Notes under the pieces: model-generated
Seen by the model: only the letters and a program-made list of their open reading frames with translations
What the model was told of the DNA's origin: nothing
Database searches by the model: none
In this document: piece after piece, positions 17,792 through 26,210 of the stretch
How positions within the stretch are numbered: position 1 is the stretch's first letter
Layout of the letters: every line of letters begins with the position of its first letter
Position numbers and translations under genes: made by a program
Source: Paenibacillus humicus NBRC 102415
GTDB taxonomy: Bacteria; Bacillota; Bacilli; Paenibacillales; Paenibacillaceae
Length of the DNA stretch: 49,970 bases
Reading direction: 5' to 3'
Assembly (NCBI RefSeq): GCF_004000905.1
Contig: NZ_BIMD01000039.1
Location: forward strand, 1-49,970

Positions 17792-18814
17792 TCAGGCAAC
17801 CGGAGGCTTGCAATAAATGATCTCGGGATCGCCTTCGTCCAGGTTGTCGACGACCCCGCTGCGGACGTAGCCCATCGCTTCGCACAGCTGCTGCATCGGC
17901 TTGTTGGATTCGTTGGTCGAGGTGAACAGCTTATGTCCCGGAAGCTCGGCCTCCCAAGCCTCCATAAGACTGCGGCCGACTCCGCTCCTGCGGTCGTCCG
18001 GATCGACAATGATCAGCTGCAGGAACCGCTGCCCGAAAAAAGACCGGTCATGCGCGGCGAAGCCCGCGAGGCGGCCCTCTCGAAGAGAAACGAGGCAGCA
18101 GCCGCTGCGCACATGCTTCTCGAGCTCGGAAAGCCGTCCGCCATGTCCGACTGCCTTGGCATCCAGAGCGGCTATGGCCGGCAAGTCGGCCATCGATGCC
18201 TTGCGGACGTCGCTGGAGCAGGCAATGCCTTTGCCGGACGTTTCCGTTCCTTCAGACACTCCCCCGGAAGTTTCCGCCGCCGATGAGAAGAGAAACAGCT
18301 TGCTGCAGCCAAAGTGCTCCAGCTCCAGATCCTCCTCCGTATATCCGTCTTCCCCCGCATGGCGGGCCAGCGACTTCCGCCAGAAGGAGATGGAACCGCG
18401 ATTGCGCTCTCCCGGCGTCGTAAACAGCGACCAGCTTCCGGGATGACGCCGGAACAGCTCGCCGGCCGCTGCTTCACCGACGCCTTTGCCTCGGTAGGGC
18501 CTGAGGATGAAGAATTCGTTCACCATATAATCGCTGCCGGACTCGGTGTACGGCCCGGAAGCGATGAGCGCGAAGCCGGCCGGAATTCCGTCCGCGAGGA
18601 TCAGATAGGGGAACAATAGGCCTTCCTTTTCCCACCAGATGTCGAATTCGCCTTGCTGCTCCTGCAGTGTCTGGATTCCGTCATCCTCTTCAAACACACC
18701 GCAGCGGTTCGGCAAAACTTCGCGGATTCCGGCCAGATCATGCAGATACAGCGGATACAGATTCATGAGAATAAATTTGCGGTCCAAGCCGCACGGTTCT
18801 ACGGATATGTTCAT
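17792..18814 (-). CDS. Double-domain GNAT acetyltransferase
   Basis: A 340-residue protein with two GNAT folds. The N-terminal domain carries motif A as ILRPYRGKGVGEAAAGELF near residue 105. The C-terminal domain carries VDPDDRRSGVGRSLMEAWE near residue 290, then TNESNKPMQQLCEAMGY. The linker holds a Gly/Ser/Glu-rich stretch (AAETSGGVSEGTETSG). Both acetyl-CoA loops look intact, so either may be active. The ATG at 18814 is chosen for the GAGAG about 8 nt upstream over an in-frame ATG 33 bases earlier. Tandem GNAT proteins include drug, amino-acid and mycothiol acetyltransferases; no substrate can be assigned. Confidence 0.85.
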   Translation of the reverse strand: MNISVEPCGLDRKFILMNLYPLYLHDLAGIREVLPNRCGVFEEDDGIQTLQEQQGEFDIWWEKEGLLFPYLILADGIPAGFALIASGPYTESGSDYMVNEFFILRPYRGKGVGEAAAGELFRRHPGSWSLFTTPGERNRGSISFWRKSLARHAGEDGYTEEDLELEHFGCSKLFLFSSAAETSGGVSEGTETSGKGIACSSDVRKASMADLPAIAALDAKAVGHGGRLSELEKHVRSGCCLVSLREGRLAGFAAHDRSFFGQRFLQLIIVDPDDRRSGVGRSLMEAWEAELPGHKLFTSTNESNKPMQQLCEAMGYVRSGVVDNLDEGDPEIIYCKPPVA

Positions 18815-18878
18815 GTTTATGGCTCTCTCCCACGTTTTGTCCTGCACTTACTATACTTGCAGGCTGAGGCGGGAGGAT

Positions 18879-18932
18879 ATGGAAAGAACGGTTATAGCCG
18901 AAGAAACACGAGGATTCGGTCTGCGGGCTTGA
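18879..18932 (+). other. Possible 17-codon ORF with strong ribosome site
   Basis: GGGAGG sits 2 bases before ATG at 18879, and the frame reads MERTVIAEETRGFGLRA then stop. It is divergent from the double-GNAT gene. It could be a leader peptide or the start of a lost gene; the spacing is too short for efficient initiation. Confidence 0.2.
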
Positions 18933-19039
18933 TAGGACAACTCTGTTCTTCAGATGTTTCCGCCTCCCTTGACCGCAAGCAGCTCAATTCGCTTCAGTCC
19001 ATAGTCCGAAGAACCGCCAGGGAATCGCATCCATCCTTT

Positions 19040-19411
19040 TCAGACCCCGTCCGCTTCATAAAAGGTAATCCGGTTCCCGAACGGGTCCATCACGGTCGCT
19101 TCGCAGCCGCCCCAGGGGGGCTTTTCCAATCCCGGCCTGGCATACCGGTAGCCGCTGTCCAGAAGAGCCTTATGATAGTCAGCCAGACCTGCCGTCTCAA
19201 TCCGAATGTTGGCGCTGGGACTTCCATCGCCGTGATGCTCCGAGAGATGCAGCTCGCAGCCTCCCAGCTTTATGGCCATATAGAGAGGCAGCGCCTCCTC
19301 GAATCGATGCTCCCAGAGCAGTTCAGCCCCTAGAAAATCCAGGTAGAATTCCTTTGCCTTGCCGACGTCGAACATGCGCATAATGGGGACGACTCGATTG
19401 AATTCAGGCAT
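19040..19411 (-). CDS. VOC-family (glyoxalase/bleomycin-resistance-like) protein
   Basis: A 123-residue protein with the two beta-alpha-beta-beta-beta modules of the VOC fold: FNRVVPIMRMFDVGKAKEFYLDFLGA opens the first, and the C-terminus holds the typical ATVMDPFGNRITFYE. The ATG at 19411 has AGGAGGG 8 nt upstream. Related proteins bind drugs such as bleomycin or act as dioxygenases or isomerases. The frame upstream is open without a stop into a LysR remnant, so a longer fusion product is possible but the internal ribosome site argues for separate initiation. Histidine and glutamate metal ligands are partly present (HLSEHH). Confidence 0.85.
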   Translation of the reverse strand: MPEFNRVVPIMRMFDVGKAKEFYLDFLGAELLWEHRFEEALPLYMAIKLGGCELHLSEHHGDGSPSANIRIETAGLADYHKALLDSGYRYARPGLEKPPWGGCEATVMDPFGNRITFYEADGV

Positions 19412-19690
19412 TCTTATATCCCTCCTATAGATAGGTTTACCGCCATTTTCAAAAACTTCCGCGGCACACTCGACAAACCGCAGCGCCGCCGGAGGAAGAC
19501 AACCCTCTTTTCTTGTCATCATGCCTATTCGGCAGATGGAGCCCTCATCCTCCAGCGGAATCAAAGTTAGTCCTTCCAGCATTGCTTCCGGCAGGATCGA
19601 GACACCGAGCCCGGCTGCGGCGGATGCAGCCGCTGTCATGAGAGCCTCGCCCCGCCTGAAAGGATGGCTGCGGCTTGAAATCCAGCCCAA
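19412..19690 (-). pseudogene. C-terminal remnant of a LysR-family regulator
   Basis: In the same frame as the VOC gene, about 90 codons upstream of its start read like the end of a LysR effector domain: GEALMTAAASAAAGLGVSILPEAML, then a strand LTLIPLEDEG and a terminal helix. The helix-turn-helix domain is absent. Upstream lies the palindromic repeat element at 19863-20045, so the gene was probably cut down by rearrangement next to that repeat. Confidence 0.65.
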
Positions 19691-19741
19691 AGCAGTCGTC
19701 GATAGCATCCTCGAGGCTGTGTGTGCCAGATTCCAGCCCAT

Positions 19742-20183
19742 TCGGGAATGTTTCGGACATCGTCAACTCTGCTGCCTATGTATTGGCGGTTGGCGGCCAT
19801 TTCGGAGTTCTTTTGCACATCATCAAACCTGCTAACCATGGTTCCCAACCATTTCGGAGTTCTATCGGACATCAAATCCGTTATTTGGGCATTTCAACCC
19901 CATTTTGGACTTTATCGGACATCAGATCCGTTATTTTCTCAAAAACCTGACATCTGAGGCGATTTTCGCATAAATAACGGATCGTATGTCCGCTAAAAAG
20001 TGAAATCGTCCCAAACTGGCAAAATAACGGATCGTATGTCCGATAGGTTTGCTGCGCTGTCTTCGCCACGATCCGTTGGGACTGAAATGTACATTCAAAC
20101 CATGAGGCTGCATTCGTCAGAGAAAGCATGATATCGCTCGGTAAATCAGAATGTTGGGCTCGGTAAAGTAGATTGGACTACAC
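19742..20183. other. Gene-free region with palindromic element
   Basis: About 440 bp between the LysR remnant and the terminator of the large SLH enzyme. It holds the second nested palindromic element, and to its left a decayed partial copy of the repeating unit (CCATTTCGGAGTTCT at about 19800 and again at about 19851). No gene seen. Confidence 0.7.
19863..20045. repeat. Nested palindromic repeat element, copy 2
   Basis: Forward units at 19863-19886 and 19913-19936 and inverted units at 19972-19992 and 20022-20045 share the core CGGACATNNGATCCG with copy 1 at 9732-9913. Unit starts are 50 bp apart on each arm. The two central bases differ between arms (CA versus AC), so the arms have diverged as pairs. 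Unit order, spacing and polarity match copy 1. Confidence 0.87.
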
Positions 20184-20226
20184 AAAGAAGACCGCTCCCT
20201 CATCTCCAGATGAAGGGTAGCGGCCT
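20184..20226 (-). terminator. Probable terminator of the SLH-anchored enzyme gene
   Basis: On the minus strand GGCCGCTACCCTTCATC pairs imperfectly with GATGAGGGAGCGGTC across TGGA, followed by a T-rich TCTTCTTTG. It lies 16-58 bp after the stop. Confidence 0.7.
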
Positions 20227-20241
20227 TTCCTCTATCGTTCT

Positions 20242-23200
20242 TTATTCAAACAGCTTCAGCATCCGCTGCAGCATAACCGCTGCCTGAGCGCGGGTAGCCT
20301 TTCCCTTCGGCGCAAATCCGTCTCCTCCGGCGCCGTTCATGACTCCGAGGGCAGCAAGCTGCGCAACCGACGAGCGGGCATAACCCGCTATTTGGCTGCG
20401 GTCCTTGAAGCCCGCGAGCTTCGCATTCACGTCTGTGGACTTGAGACTGCCGAGATAGTTAAGAACATTTGCGGCCATGACCGCCATTTCCTCACGTGTA
20501 ATCACTCGGTTCGGCTCGAAGTTGCCGGCACCGGTGCCGCCTGTTATGCCCAGCCTGGCAGCAGCCGCCACCGCCTCGGCATACCAAGAATCGGGTTTCA
20601 CGTCGCTGAAGGCTCTCATCGGTTTCACATCGCTGAGTCCTCCCACCGTTTCGGCGGCATCCAACCGGAACGCCCGGAACAAGGCTGTAATGAATTCGGC
20701 GCGCGTAAGAGGTTTGTTCGGAGCGAACTTGTCGCCCCCTACTCCCAACATGATTCCTTTGGCCGCCATCTCTTCGATGGCGGAACGCGCCCAATCGGTC
20801 CCGTCCAAATCGCCAAAGGAAGGAACGGGATTCGAGCTTGGCGGCGGCTTCAGACTTGGCGCTGGCGTGGCGCTGGGCGAAGGTGCGGCGCTAGGCGAAG
20901 GAGCCTCGCTAGGCGCTGGTGTCCAAGCTCCTCCAGGCGTCGGCGTCGCCCCTCCTCCGGGCGTCGGTGTCGCTCCTCCCCCGGGCGTCGGCGTCGCCCC
21001 TCCTCCAGGCGTCGGCGTTGCCCCTCCCCCAGGCGTCGGCGTTGCCCCTCCTCCAGGCGTCGGTGTCGCTCCTCCCCCGGGCGTCGGCGTTGCCCCTCCT
21101 CCAGGCGTCGGCGTCGCCCCTCCTCCAGGCGTCGGCGTTGGCTCTCCGCCCGGCAGGTCCGCCGTTTTGATCAGCGACACATCGTCCACCTTGATCCAGT
21201 TGCCCCCGCTGTCCTTGGAATGGAAGCCGACGGTGAGCTTGCCTTCCCGAACCTCAAGCCCGGACAGCTTCACCGATGCCCATGAGCTCTCTCCTTGCGG
21301 AATCGCCGCCTTCCGTACGGCTCCCTGATCGCCCGTCGCCGTCAATTCGGCGGCAATCTGGCCGCCCTTGGACTTCGTCCAGGCTCTCAGCTCGTAGATG
21401 CCGGGCTCGAGGCCGTCGACTTCCTGCGAAGTCGTGGCTTCATAGGCTTTGTCGTTCCAATGGACGAGCGCATATTGATCCGTACGCGCCCCGCCCTCCA
21501 GCTTGACAATGCCGTCCGTAACCTCGGCGCCGGAGGCGTCCTTGCTGGACCAGTGCTTCGGCAGCACAGGCCATGCGCCCGCATCGACGGCTTCCTCGAA
21601 GCCCGGATTGAGCAGCCGGTTGTTCGCCGCAGGCGCCGTGCCGTCATCATAAGGGTTGCCCGGCACGTTCACGTTCAATGCCGCCATGCTGCTGTGAAGG
21701 ACGGTCCCGTCAAACAGCTCGATGGCAGCCGTCGCCTCCTTCATGCCGTTGGCGATTTTGGAAGTGGTGTACGACCAGGTTCCGTCCGGCTTCACCGGGG
21801 CATGGAACGTCTGCTTGCCGACCTGGATGCGGACGAATTCCGCTCCGACGGCCGTGCCGCTGAAGGTGTAAGGCAGCGTTCCGATGACGGCTCCGCTATC
21901 CCGGATGGCTACGGACGCCGCGTTCAGCCTGTCGGTAAAGTCCGCTCCCTGGATGTCGTCGACATACAGCGTCCCGGAAGAGGACAGCGAATCCGGCGAT
22001 CCGCCGAGATAAAGGGAGAACGTCTTGATCTGCCGGGTCGGATCCGGACGGTCGCCGGGATCGCCGCCATACCAGCTCGGATAGCGGAAGGAACTGAACG
22101 GCACGTACATCAAGCGCGGATCGCTGCCGCGGAAGACCGCCTTCGTCTCCCAGAACTTCCCGGCGTCGTCGGAAAACTGGATCGCCAGCTCATTGTTCGA
22201 CCCGTCCGGCTGCAGCCAGAAGCTGAAGCCGTCATAGCCGTCCAGCTTCAGGTAATCGGGGCTGAAGCTGCCGCCCGCATATCCCGGACCGCTGAAGTCG
22301 TAGTCCATCCGCAAGCCGTAATCGCCTTCGGATTTGCGGGAGCCGTCCAGCGATACATCAAGAGCTCCGCCGCCGGTGTTGCGCGCGAATGCTTTTTGCA
22401 CCAGGGCGTTGTAGCCGCCGTACCCTTCAAAATTGTCCAGCTTGGAGGCATTGGCCATCCGCACGTCGTCCACGACGATGCTGCCCGCTGGGGCGGAAGT
22501 CCCCTCCGTTTTGCCCACATACAGGCCGAATCGAGTCACGTCGGACAGATCGATCGGCCCCCGGCCCGCATCGCCCGCCGCAAGCGCAAAGTCCGCAAGC
22601 TTGACCTCCAGCGTGCGCGCTGCCGTGCCGTTCAGCGAAGCGGCTGCTTCCCATATCCGTCCGTCTCCCGTGGAGAGCCTGAAGCCGAGCTTATTGCCGC
22701 TGCCGTCCGGCTTCACCCAAGCATGCAGGGCATCAAAGGAAGACAGGTCGGCATGGCCGATCGGCCTGCTCAGTCCCGCAAACGAAGCGGAGCCGAATTC
22801 GTAGCTGATTTTCGCTCCGTAGCTGCCCCGGTTCTTCGAGCCGCCGTCCAAGGCGATCGAGGCATGGCCCCCATCCTCGTCCCGCTCATAACGGGCAGCG
22901 ATGCTCTCATCCTTGCCGTAATCGTATTCGCCATCCTCGAGGACGTTGGCGGGCGGAGCTTCCGTGAGCGGAATCAGCGCCGACCCGAAGCCGATATCGG
23001 CTTTGGCGAGAGCCGGAGATTCCGGGTTTCCGCCTGCCGGGTAATCCGCTTTGATGTAACGGGTGCCCGCCGGCAGCTCGAATCCGGCATACACCTTGCG
23101 GCTCCATCCGCCGGCTGTCTCCTTGCTGGTCACGGCCGGCTGCAGCGGCTGGTAATTCAGGCCGTCGATAGAGCCCGACAGCTGCAGCTCCTCTCCGCCG

Positions 23201-25398
23201 TTCGCATACGAGGTGAACCGGTAGGAATTCATGTCGCCTGCGGCTGCGTACACAAGCTCCGCATGCTCTCCGTCCAGGCGGCTGAGGACCGGCAGCCCTT
23301 CCGTGCCGGCGGAAGCGCCGCGAACGGCCAGATTGCCCGATGCCGAGTCCGGCTGTCCGTCGAAGCTGCGGTCTACGATCAGCCCGCTGCGCACCGGCGC
23401 CGGAACAGGCCGATAGCCTTGACCGGAATAGGCGTATTCCAGCTCGACACGGTCGATCAGAACGGAGCTGCCGCCGTCGATGACCAGCTTCACGTATCGT
23501 GTATCCGCCGGAAGCGCGTCCGCCGTCCAAAGCCCGTCCTTGAGCTGCGGCTGGATTTCCGCATACTTGCCGTTGACCGAGGAGACGAACAGCCGCATCT
23601 TTCCGCCGCCCTCGCTCTTTATCCGCACCGCCTCCAGCGGAACAGGCGCCGCATAGGTAAGCGTGCCCGGCAACGCGCCGGCGGCATAGGCTTTGAAGCC
23701 TTGGCCGAGCTCATTCCAGTTGTCCGCCTTGTTCAAGACATTGGAGGACTGGTCGTAGGCATAGGTCCGGCGATTCTCCTTCGGACTCTGCATAAGGCTC
23801 ATTTCATCCGTGATGAGATGTCTCGCCGTCGTACTCACGACGTTGGACCACGCCGATGCGCCGGACTCGTTGACTCCGCGCACCCTGTACTGGTACGACG
23901 CGCCGGTGATCGCCTGCTCGTCGTGGAAAGCCTTCGTTCCGGCGCGTCCGCCGTCGGAGACGCCGGTCCCGACCGTCTCCCAGTTCATCCCGTCTGCGGA
24001 GCGCTGCACCTCGTAGCCCGATGCTCCGACAACGCCCTGCCACTTGATGTCCGCGACCGAATCGATCGGGAACAGGCCCGGAGCTCCTTCCGGCGCCTCG
24101 ATTGCGGGAACCGCGGACGTCTTGCCTTTATCCAGCGCATTCATGTAATGGGCGTAGTTGTATACTGTCCGGATAATATCCGTCTCGCCGTAATAATCGC
24201 CCGAGGCGAAGCCCGGCCAGTGATACGAGGCCCAGTTGCCCGGATCCTCGTCATGCCAGTAGAATCCGCCGTCCTCCTTATGCGGTCTCAGCGACCAGAT
24301 CATGATGCCGGAGGTGCCGTTTTGCAGCGCGGCGTTGTACAGGGCCTCCACCGGCTCCTTGGTCGTATAAAGGCCGAACTCGCCCAGTATATAAGGCTTC
24401 TTGCCTGCAGCCATAGCCGCATCGGCATTGATCTTGTCGATAAAATTGCCGGTATAGAAATGATTGCCGACGATGTCGATATGATCGTCCGTCAGCGAAG
24501 CGGCGTTGATCGAGAAGCGCCCGTCGAGCAGCAGCTGCTTGGGCTGCTCCTCCTCCTTGATGTAGCGGGCTATTTCCGCCGTCCATGACTGCGGGAACTT
24601 GTCCTGGTTGTAGCCGCCCAGCTCGTTGCCCGTCTCCCAGGCCAGAATCGCCTTATCGTCCTTGTATTTCACTCCCGTAATCGTGTTGGTGCGGTTCATC
24701 ATGTAATGGACGACCTGCTTGAACAGGCCGATGACCTGAGGGTCGGTGTAGAACTTCCAGCCGTCCGGATCCGTCGCCGCATCACCCGTTATCGTACCGG
24801 GATAGACGAAGTTGACATAGCTTTCAATGCCGCCGACCCACTGCCATTGATCGACGAACGGGATGATGATCCGGACGCCGGTCTCATTGGCAAGCGCGAG
24901 CATGCGGTCCATCTTGGCGAAGCCTTCCTCGCTGAACTGCATCCTGCCGCTGGAATCCGGTCCGAGGATAAAGGCCGAGCCTTTGTTGGATCCGTCGTAA
25001 CGGAGAACGGACGGCACATAGGAGCGGGTCACTTTCCCGCCCATCGCCTTGATCGTGCGCAGGGCGTCGTCCTGGGAAAATGCCGAGTCCCCCAGCGCAC
25101 CGGGATAGTTGAGGCTGGCAAAGCGATATTCCCTGCCGTCCTCCATCAGCTTGTCTCCTTCTGCCGTAATGTAAGAGGAGAACATGGTATTTTCTCCGTA
25201 TACCTGATCCGGAACGCCGCCGTATACGGATTCCGGCACGCTCCCTTTTTCCGACGCCCCCGCTGGAGAAGCTCCGGCTGCCGGCCCAAAGGCAGGCGTC
25301 ATCAGACCGAATGCCAGCACCCACGATAAAAGCGCTTTCAATATAGGTTGTCTCGAACTTCCAGAACTGGACAATTCCATTCCTCCCGTCATGAACAT
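20242..25398 (-). CDS. Secreted modular GH5 mannanase-like enzyme with CBMs and three SLH domains
   Basis: A 1718-residue cell-surface polysaccharidase. A signal peptide covers about residues 1-43 (hydrophobic LLSWVLAFGLM). The GH5-type catalytic domain spans about 70-425, with acid/base E259 (WETGNELGG) and nucleophile E340 (ILGEFGLY). A fibronectin-III-like domain follows (about 440-525), then two beta-rich discoidin-like regions. Two related CBM11/CBM27-like domains sit at about 810-980 and 985-1165, then an Ig-like and a CBM4/9-like domain (LLNPGFEEA, VDDVSLIKT). A proline-threonine linker of GGGATPTP repeats leads to three SLH domains that end the protein (FSDVKPDSWYAEAV, TREEMAVMAANVL). 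It should digest mannan-type glycans while held to secondary wall polymer. AAGGAAG precedes the ATG at 25398. Mannan specificity is inferred. Confidence 0.93.
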   Translation of the reverse strand: MFMTGGMELSSSGSSRQPILKALLSWVLAFGLMTPAFGPAAGASPAGASEKGSVPESVYGGVPDQVYGENTMFSSYITAEGDKLMEDGREYRFASLNYPGALGDSAFSQDDALRTIKAMGGKVTRSYVPSVLRYDGSNKGSAFILGPDSSGRMQFSEEGFAKMDRMLALANETGVRIIIPFVDQWQWVGGIESYVNFVYPGTITGDAATDPDGWKFYTDPQVIGLFKQVVHYMMNRTNTITGVKYKDDKAILAWETGNELGGYNQDKFPQSWTAEIARYIKEEEQPKQLLLDGRFSINAASLTDDHIDIVGNHFYTGNFIDKINADAAMAAGKKPYILGEFGLYTTKEPVEALYNAALQNGTSGIMIWSLRPHKEDGGFYWHDEDPGNWASYHWPGFASGDYYGETDIIRTVYNYAHYMNALDKGKTSAVPAIEAPEGAPGLFPIDSVADIKWQGVVGASGYEVQRSADGMNWETVGTGVSDGGRAGTKAFHDEQAITGASYQYRVRGVNESGASAWSNVVSTTARHLITDEMSLMQSPKENRRTYAYDQSSNVLNKADNWNELGQGFKAYAAGALPGTLTYAAPVPLEAVRIKSEGGGKMRLFVSSVNGKYAEIQPQLKDGLWTADALPADTRYVKLVIDGGSSVLIDRVELEYAYSGQGYRPVPAPVRSGLIVDRSFDGQPDSASGNLAVRGASAGTEGLPVLSRLDGEHAELVYAAAGDMNSYRFTSYANGGEELQLSGSIDGLNYQPLQPAVTSKETAGGWSRKVYAGFELPAGTRYIKADYPAGGNPESPALAKADIGFGSALIPLTEAPPANVLEDGEYDYGKDESIAARYERDEDGGHASIALDGGSKNRGSYGAKISYEFGSASFAGLSRPIGHADLSSFDALHAWVKPDGSGNKLGFRLSTGDGRIWEAAASLNGTAARTLEVKLADFALAAGDAGRGPIDLSDVTRFGLYVGKTEGTSAPAGSIVVDDVRMANASKLDNFEGYGGYNALVQKAFARNTGGGALDVSLDGSRKSEGDYGLRMDYDFSGPGYAGGSFSPDYLKLDGYDGFSFWLQPDGSNNELAIQFSDDAGKFWETKAVFRGSDPRLMYVPFSSFRYPSWYGGDPGDRPDPTRQIKTFSLYLGGSPDSLSSSGTLYVDDIQGADFTDRLNAASVAIRDSGAVIGTLPYTFSGTAVGAEFVRIQVGKQTFHAPVKPDGTWSYTTSKIANGMKEATAAIELFDGTVLHSSMAALNVNVPGNPYDDGTAPAANNRLLNPGFEEAVDAGAWPVLPKHWSSKDASGAEVTDGIVKLEGGARTDQYALVHWNDKAYEATTSQEVDGLEPGIYELRAWTKSKGGQIAAELTATGDQGAVRKAAIPQGESSWASVKLSGLEVREGKLTVGFHSKDSGGNWIKVDDVSLIKTADLPGGEPTPTPGGGATPTPGGGATPTPGGGATPTPGGGATPTPGGGATPTPGGGATPTPGGGATPTPGGGATPTPGGAWTPAPSEAPSPSAAPSPSATPAPSLKPPPSSNPVPSFGDLDGTDWARSAIEEMAAKGIMLGVGGDKFAPNKPLTRAEFITALFRAFRLDAAETVGGLSDVKPMRAFSDVKPDSWYAEAVAAAARLGITGGTGAGNFEPNRVITREEMAVMAANVLNYLGSLKSTDVNAKLAGFKDRSQIAGYARSSVAQLAALGVMNGAGGDGFAPKGKATRAQAAVMLQRMLKLFE
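20937..21152. repeat. 24-bp coding tandem repeat (linker of the SLH enzyme)
   Basis: Nine consecutive 24-bp units: eight encode GGGATPTP exactly and one, at the N-terminal end, encodes GGEPTPTP. Silent third-position differences between units show the array is older than the last slippage event, while the amino acids are held constant. Confidence 0.93.
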
Positions 25399-25503
25399 GG
25401 TTGACGCTTCCTTGCCGCCCTGAGCCCTCTCTTCCTCTCCCCGATTTGCAGTCCTGCTTCAGCCTCCCTTCCTGTTTTGTTTGGTAAAACAAGGTACGAA
25501 GAC

Positions 25504-25522
25504 ATAATTTCAACGAAATTAT
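25504..25522. promoter_or_regulatory. Palindromic operator overlapping the -10 box
   Basis: ATAATTTC-AAC-GAAATTAT is a perfect 8-bp inverted repeat with a 3-bp centre. It overlaps the -10 element of the promoter for the SLH enzyme, a position expected for a repressor. Confidence 0.6.
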
Positions 25523-25546
25523 AGGTATCTCATAAATTTATGTCAA
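25518..25546 (-). promoter_or_regulatory. Consensus sigma-A promoter of the SLH enzyme gene
   Basis: On the minus strand TTGACA (25546-25541), a 17-bp spacer and TATAAT (25523-25518) match the consensus at all 12 positions. The leader to the ATG is about 115 nt. Confidence 0.9.
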
Positions 25547-25585
25547 CTATTTTCAAATTATTTATACCTTCTTATTCTTGAATTC

Positions 25586-25625
25586 AAAAAAAAAAGACCC
25601 TTCAGCTAACGGCTGAAAAGTCTTA
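25586..25625 (-). terminator. Rho-independent terminator of the DUF6886-like gene
   Basis: On the minus strand TTCAGC-CGTTA-GCTGAA, with flanking GAC/GTC-type pairing, is followed by ten T residues. It overlaps the stop codon. Confidence 0.85.
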
Positions 25626-26138
25626 TCTCGCGTTGCGGAACCGGATGATGGAAAACCGGCGCAGCGACGATCCCAGAATGACATCCCTGGCGGGAAAGAG
25701 GCTTGGCGTCACGCGGAGCTCGGCGCCGCTTCGCTCGATTTCTCCCAGAAGATCAGTCATGCGCTCGACCGATCGCGGGACGACCGTCTCCTTCGAAACA
25801 TAGTATCCCGCGTTTGCGTCCTCCACCCGGAATGCGGCGGCAGGCATCTCATACCGGTACAAAACCGCGGCCCGAATGCGCTCCAGCCATCGGCTCTCGA
25901 CCATAACGATCCGAGCGGCGCCGGACATCCCGAACAACAGCTGCTCCTCCCGCTCATCAAGCCCGGGCTGGCGATCGTAGATGATCCGCGGGCATTCCCG
26001 CGGGAAGAAATAATTCACGCTGTGCTCTTCGTCGACAGCCCATACCGCGGCAGGCAGACCGTCACGTCCCGGCCTTGGCCGGGGGACAAAGCGGCTGATG
26101 AAGGACTCCTCGCTGAAGTGGTAAAGAAGAGGCTCCAA
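25623..26138 (-). CDS. DUF6886-like conserved protein
   Basis: A 171-residue protein starting at TTG 26138, with AAAGGAG 9 nt upstream. The longer frame above it has no ribosome site and reads like an antisense shadow. Visible features are LYHFSEESFISRFVPRPRPG at the N-terminus, then VWAVDEEHSVNYFFPRECPRI. This N-terminal pattern is characteristic of a conserved Bacillales family of unknown function (DUF6886 in my recollection), in which a residue set around HFSEE and the VWA.DE motif is invariant. No membrane segment or signal. Role unknown. It is divergent from the BclA-C-like gene. Confidence 0.72.
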   Translation of the reverse strand: MEPLLYHFSEESFISRFVPRPRPGRDGLPAAVWAVDEEHSVNYFFPRECPRIIYDRQPGLDEREEQLLFGMSGAARIVMVESRWLERIRAAVLYRYEMPAAAFRVEDANAGYYVSKETVVPRSVERMTDLLGEIERSGAELRVTPSLFPARDVILGSSLRRFSIIRFRNAR

Positions 26139-26210
26139 GGCGTCGTTCTCCTTTCGGTTGCTGCATAAGATAGCTGGGAAGACAGAATACAAAGCGGAAG
26201 AAGGCATCCC

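Noticed and set aside
20477-21328. Plus-strand frame with PPGVGVA repeats, resembling an elastin-like protein
   Set aside because: It is the antisense of the coding linker repeats of the SLH enzyme.
21295-24588. A long plus-strand open frame of about 1100 codons opposite the large SLH enzyme
   Set aside because: Its arginine-rich, low-complexity text is the usual antisense of a GC-rich gene. It has no ribosome site and no domain, while the minus strand encodes clear domains.
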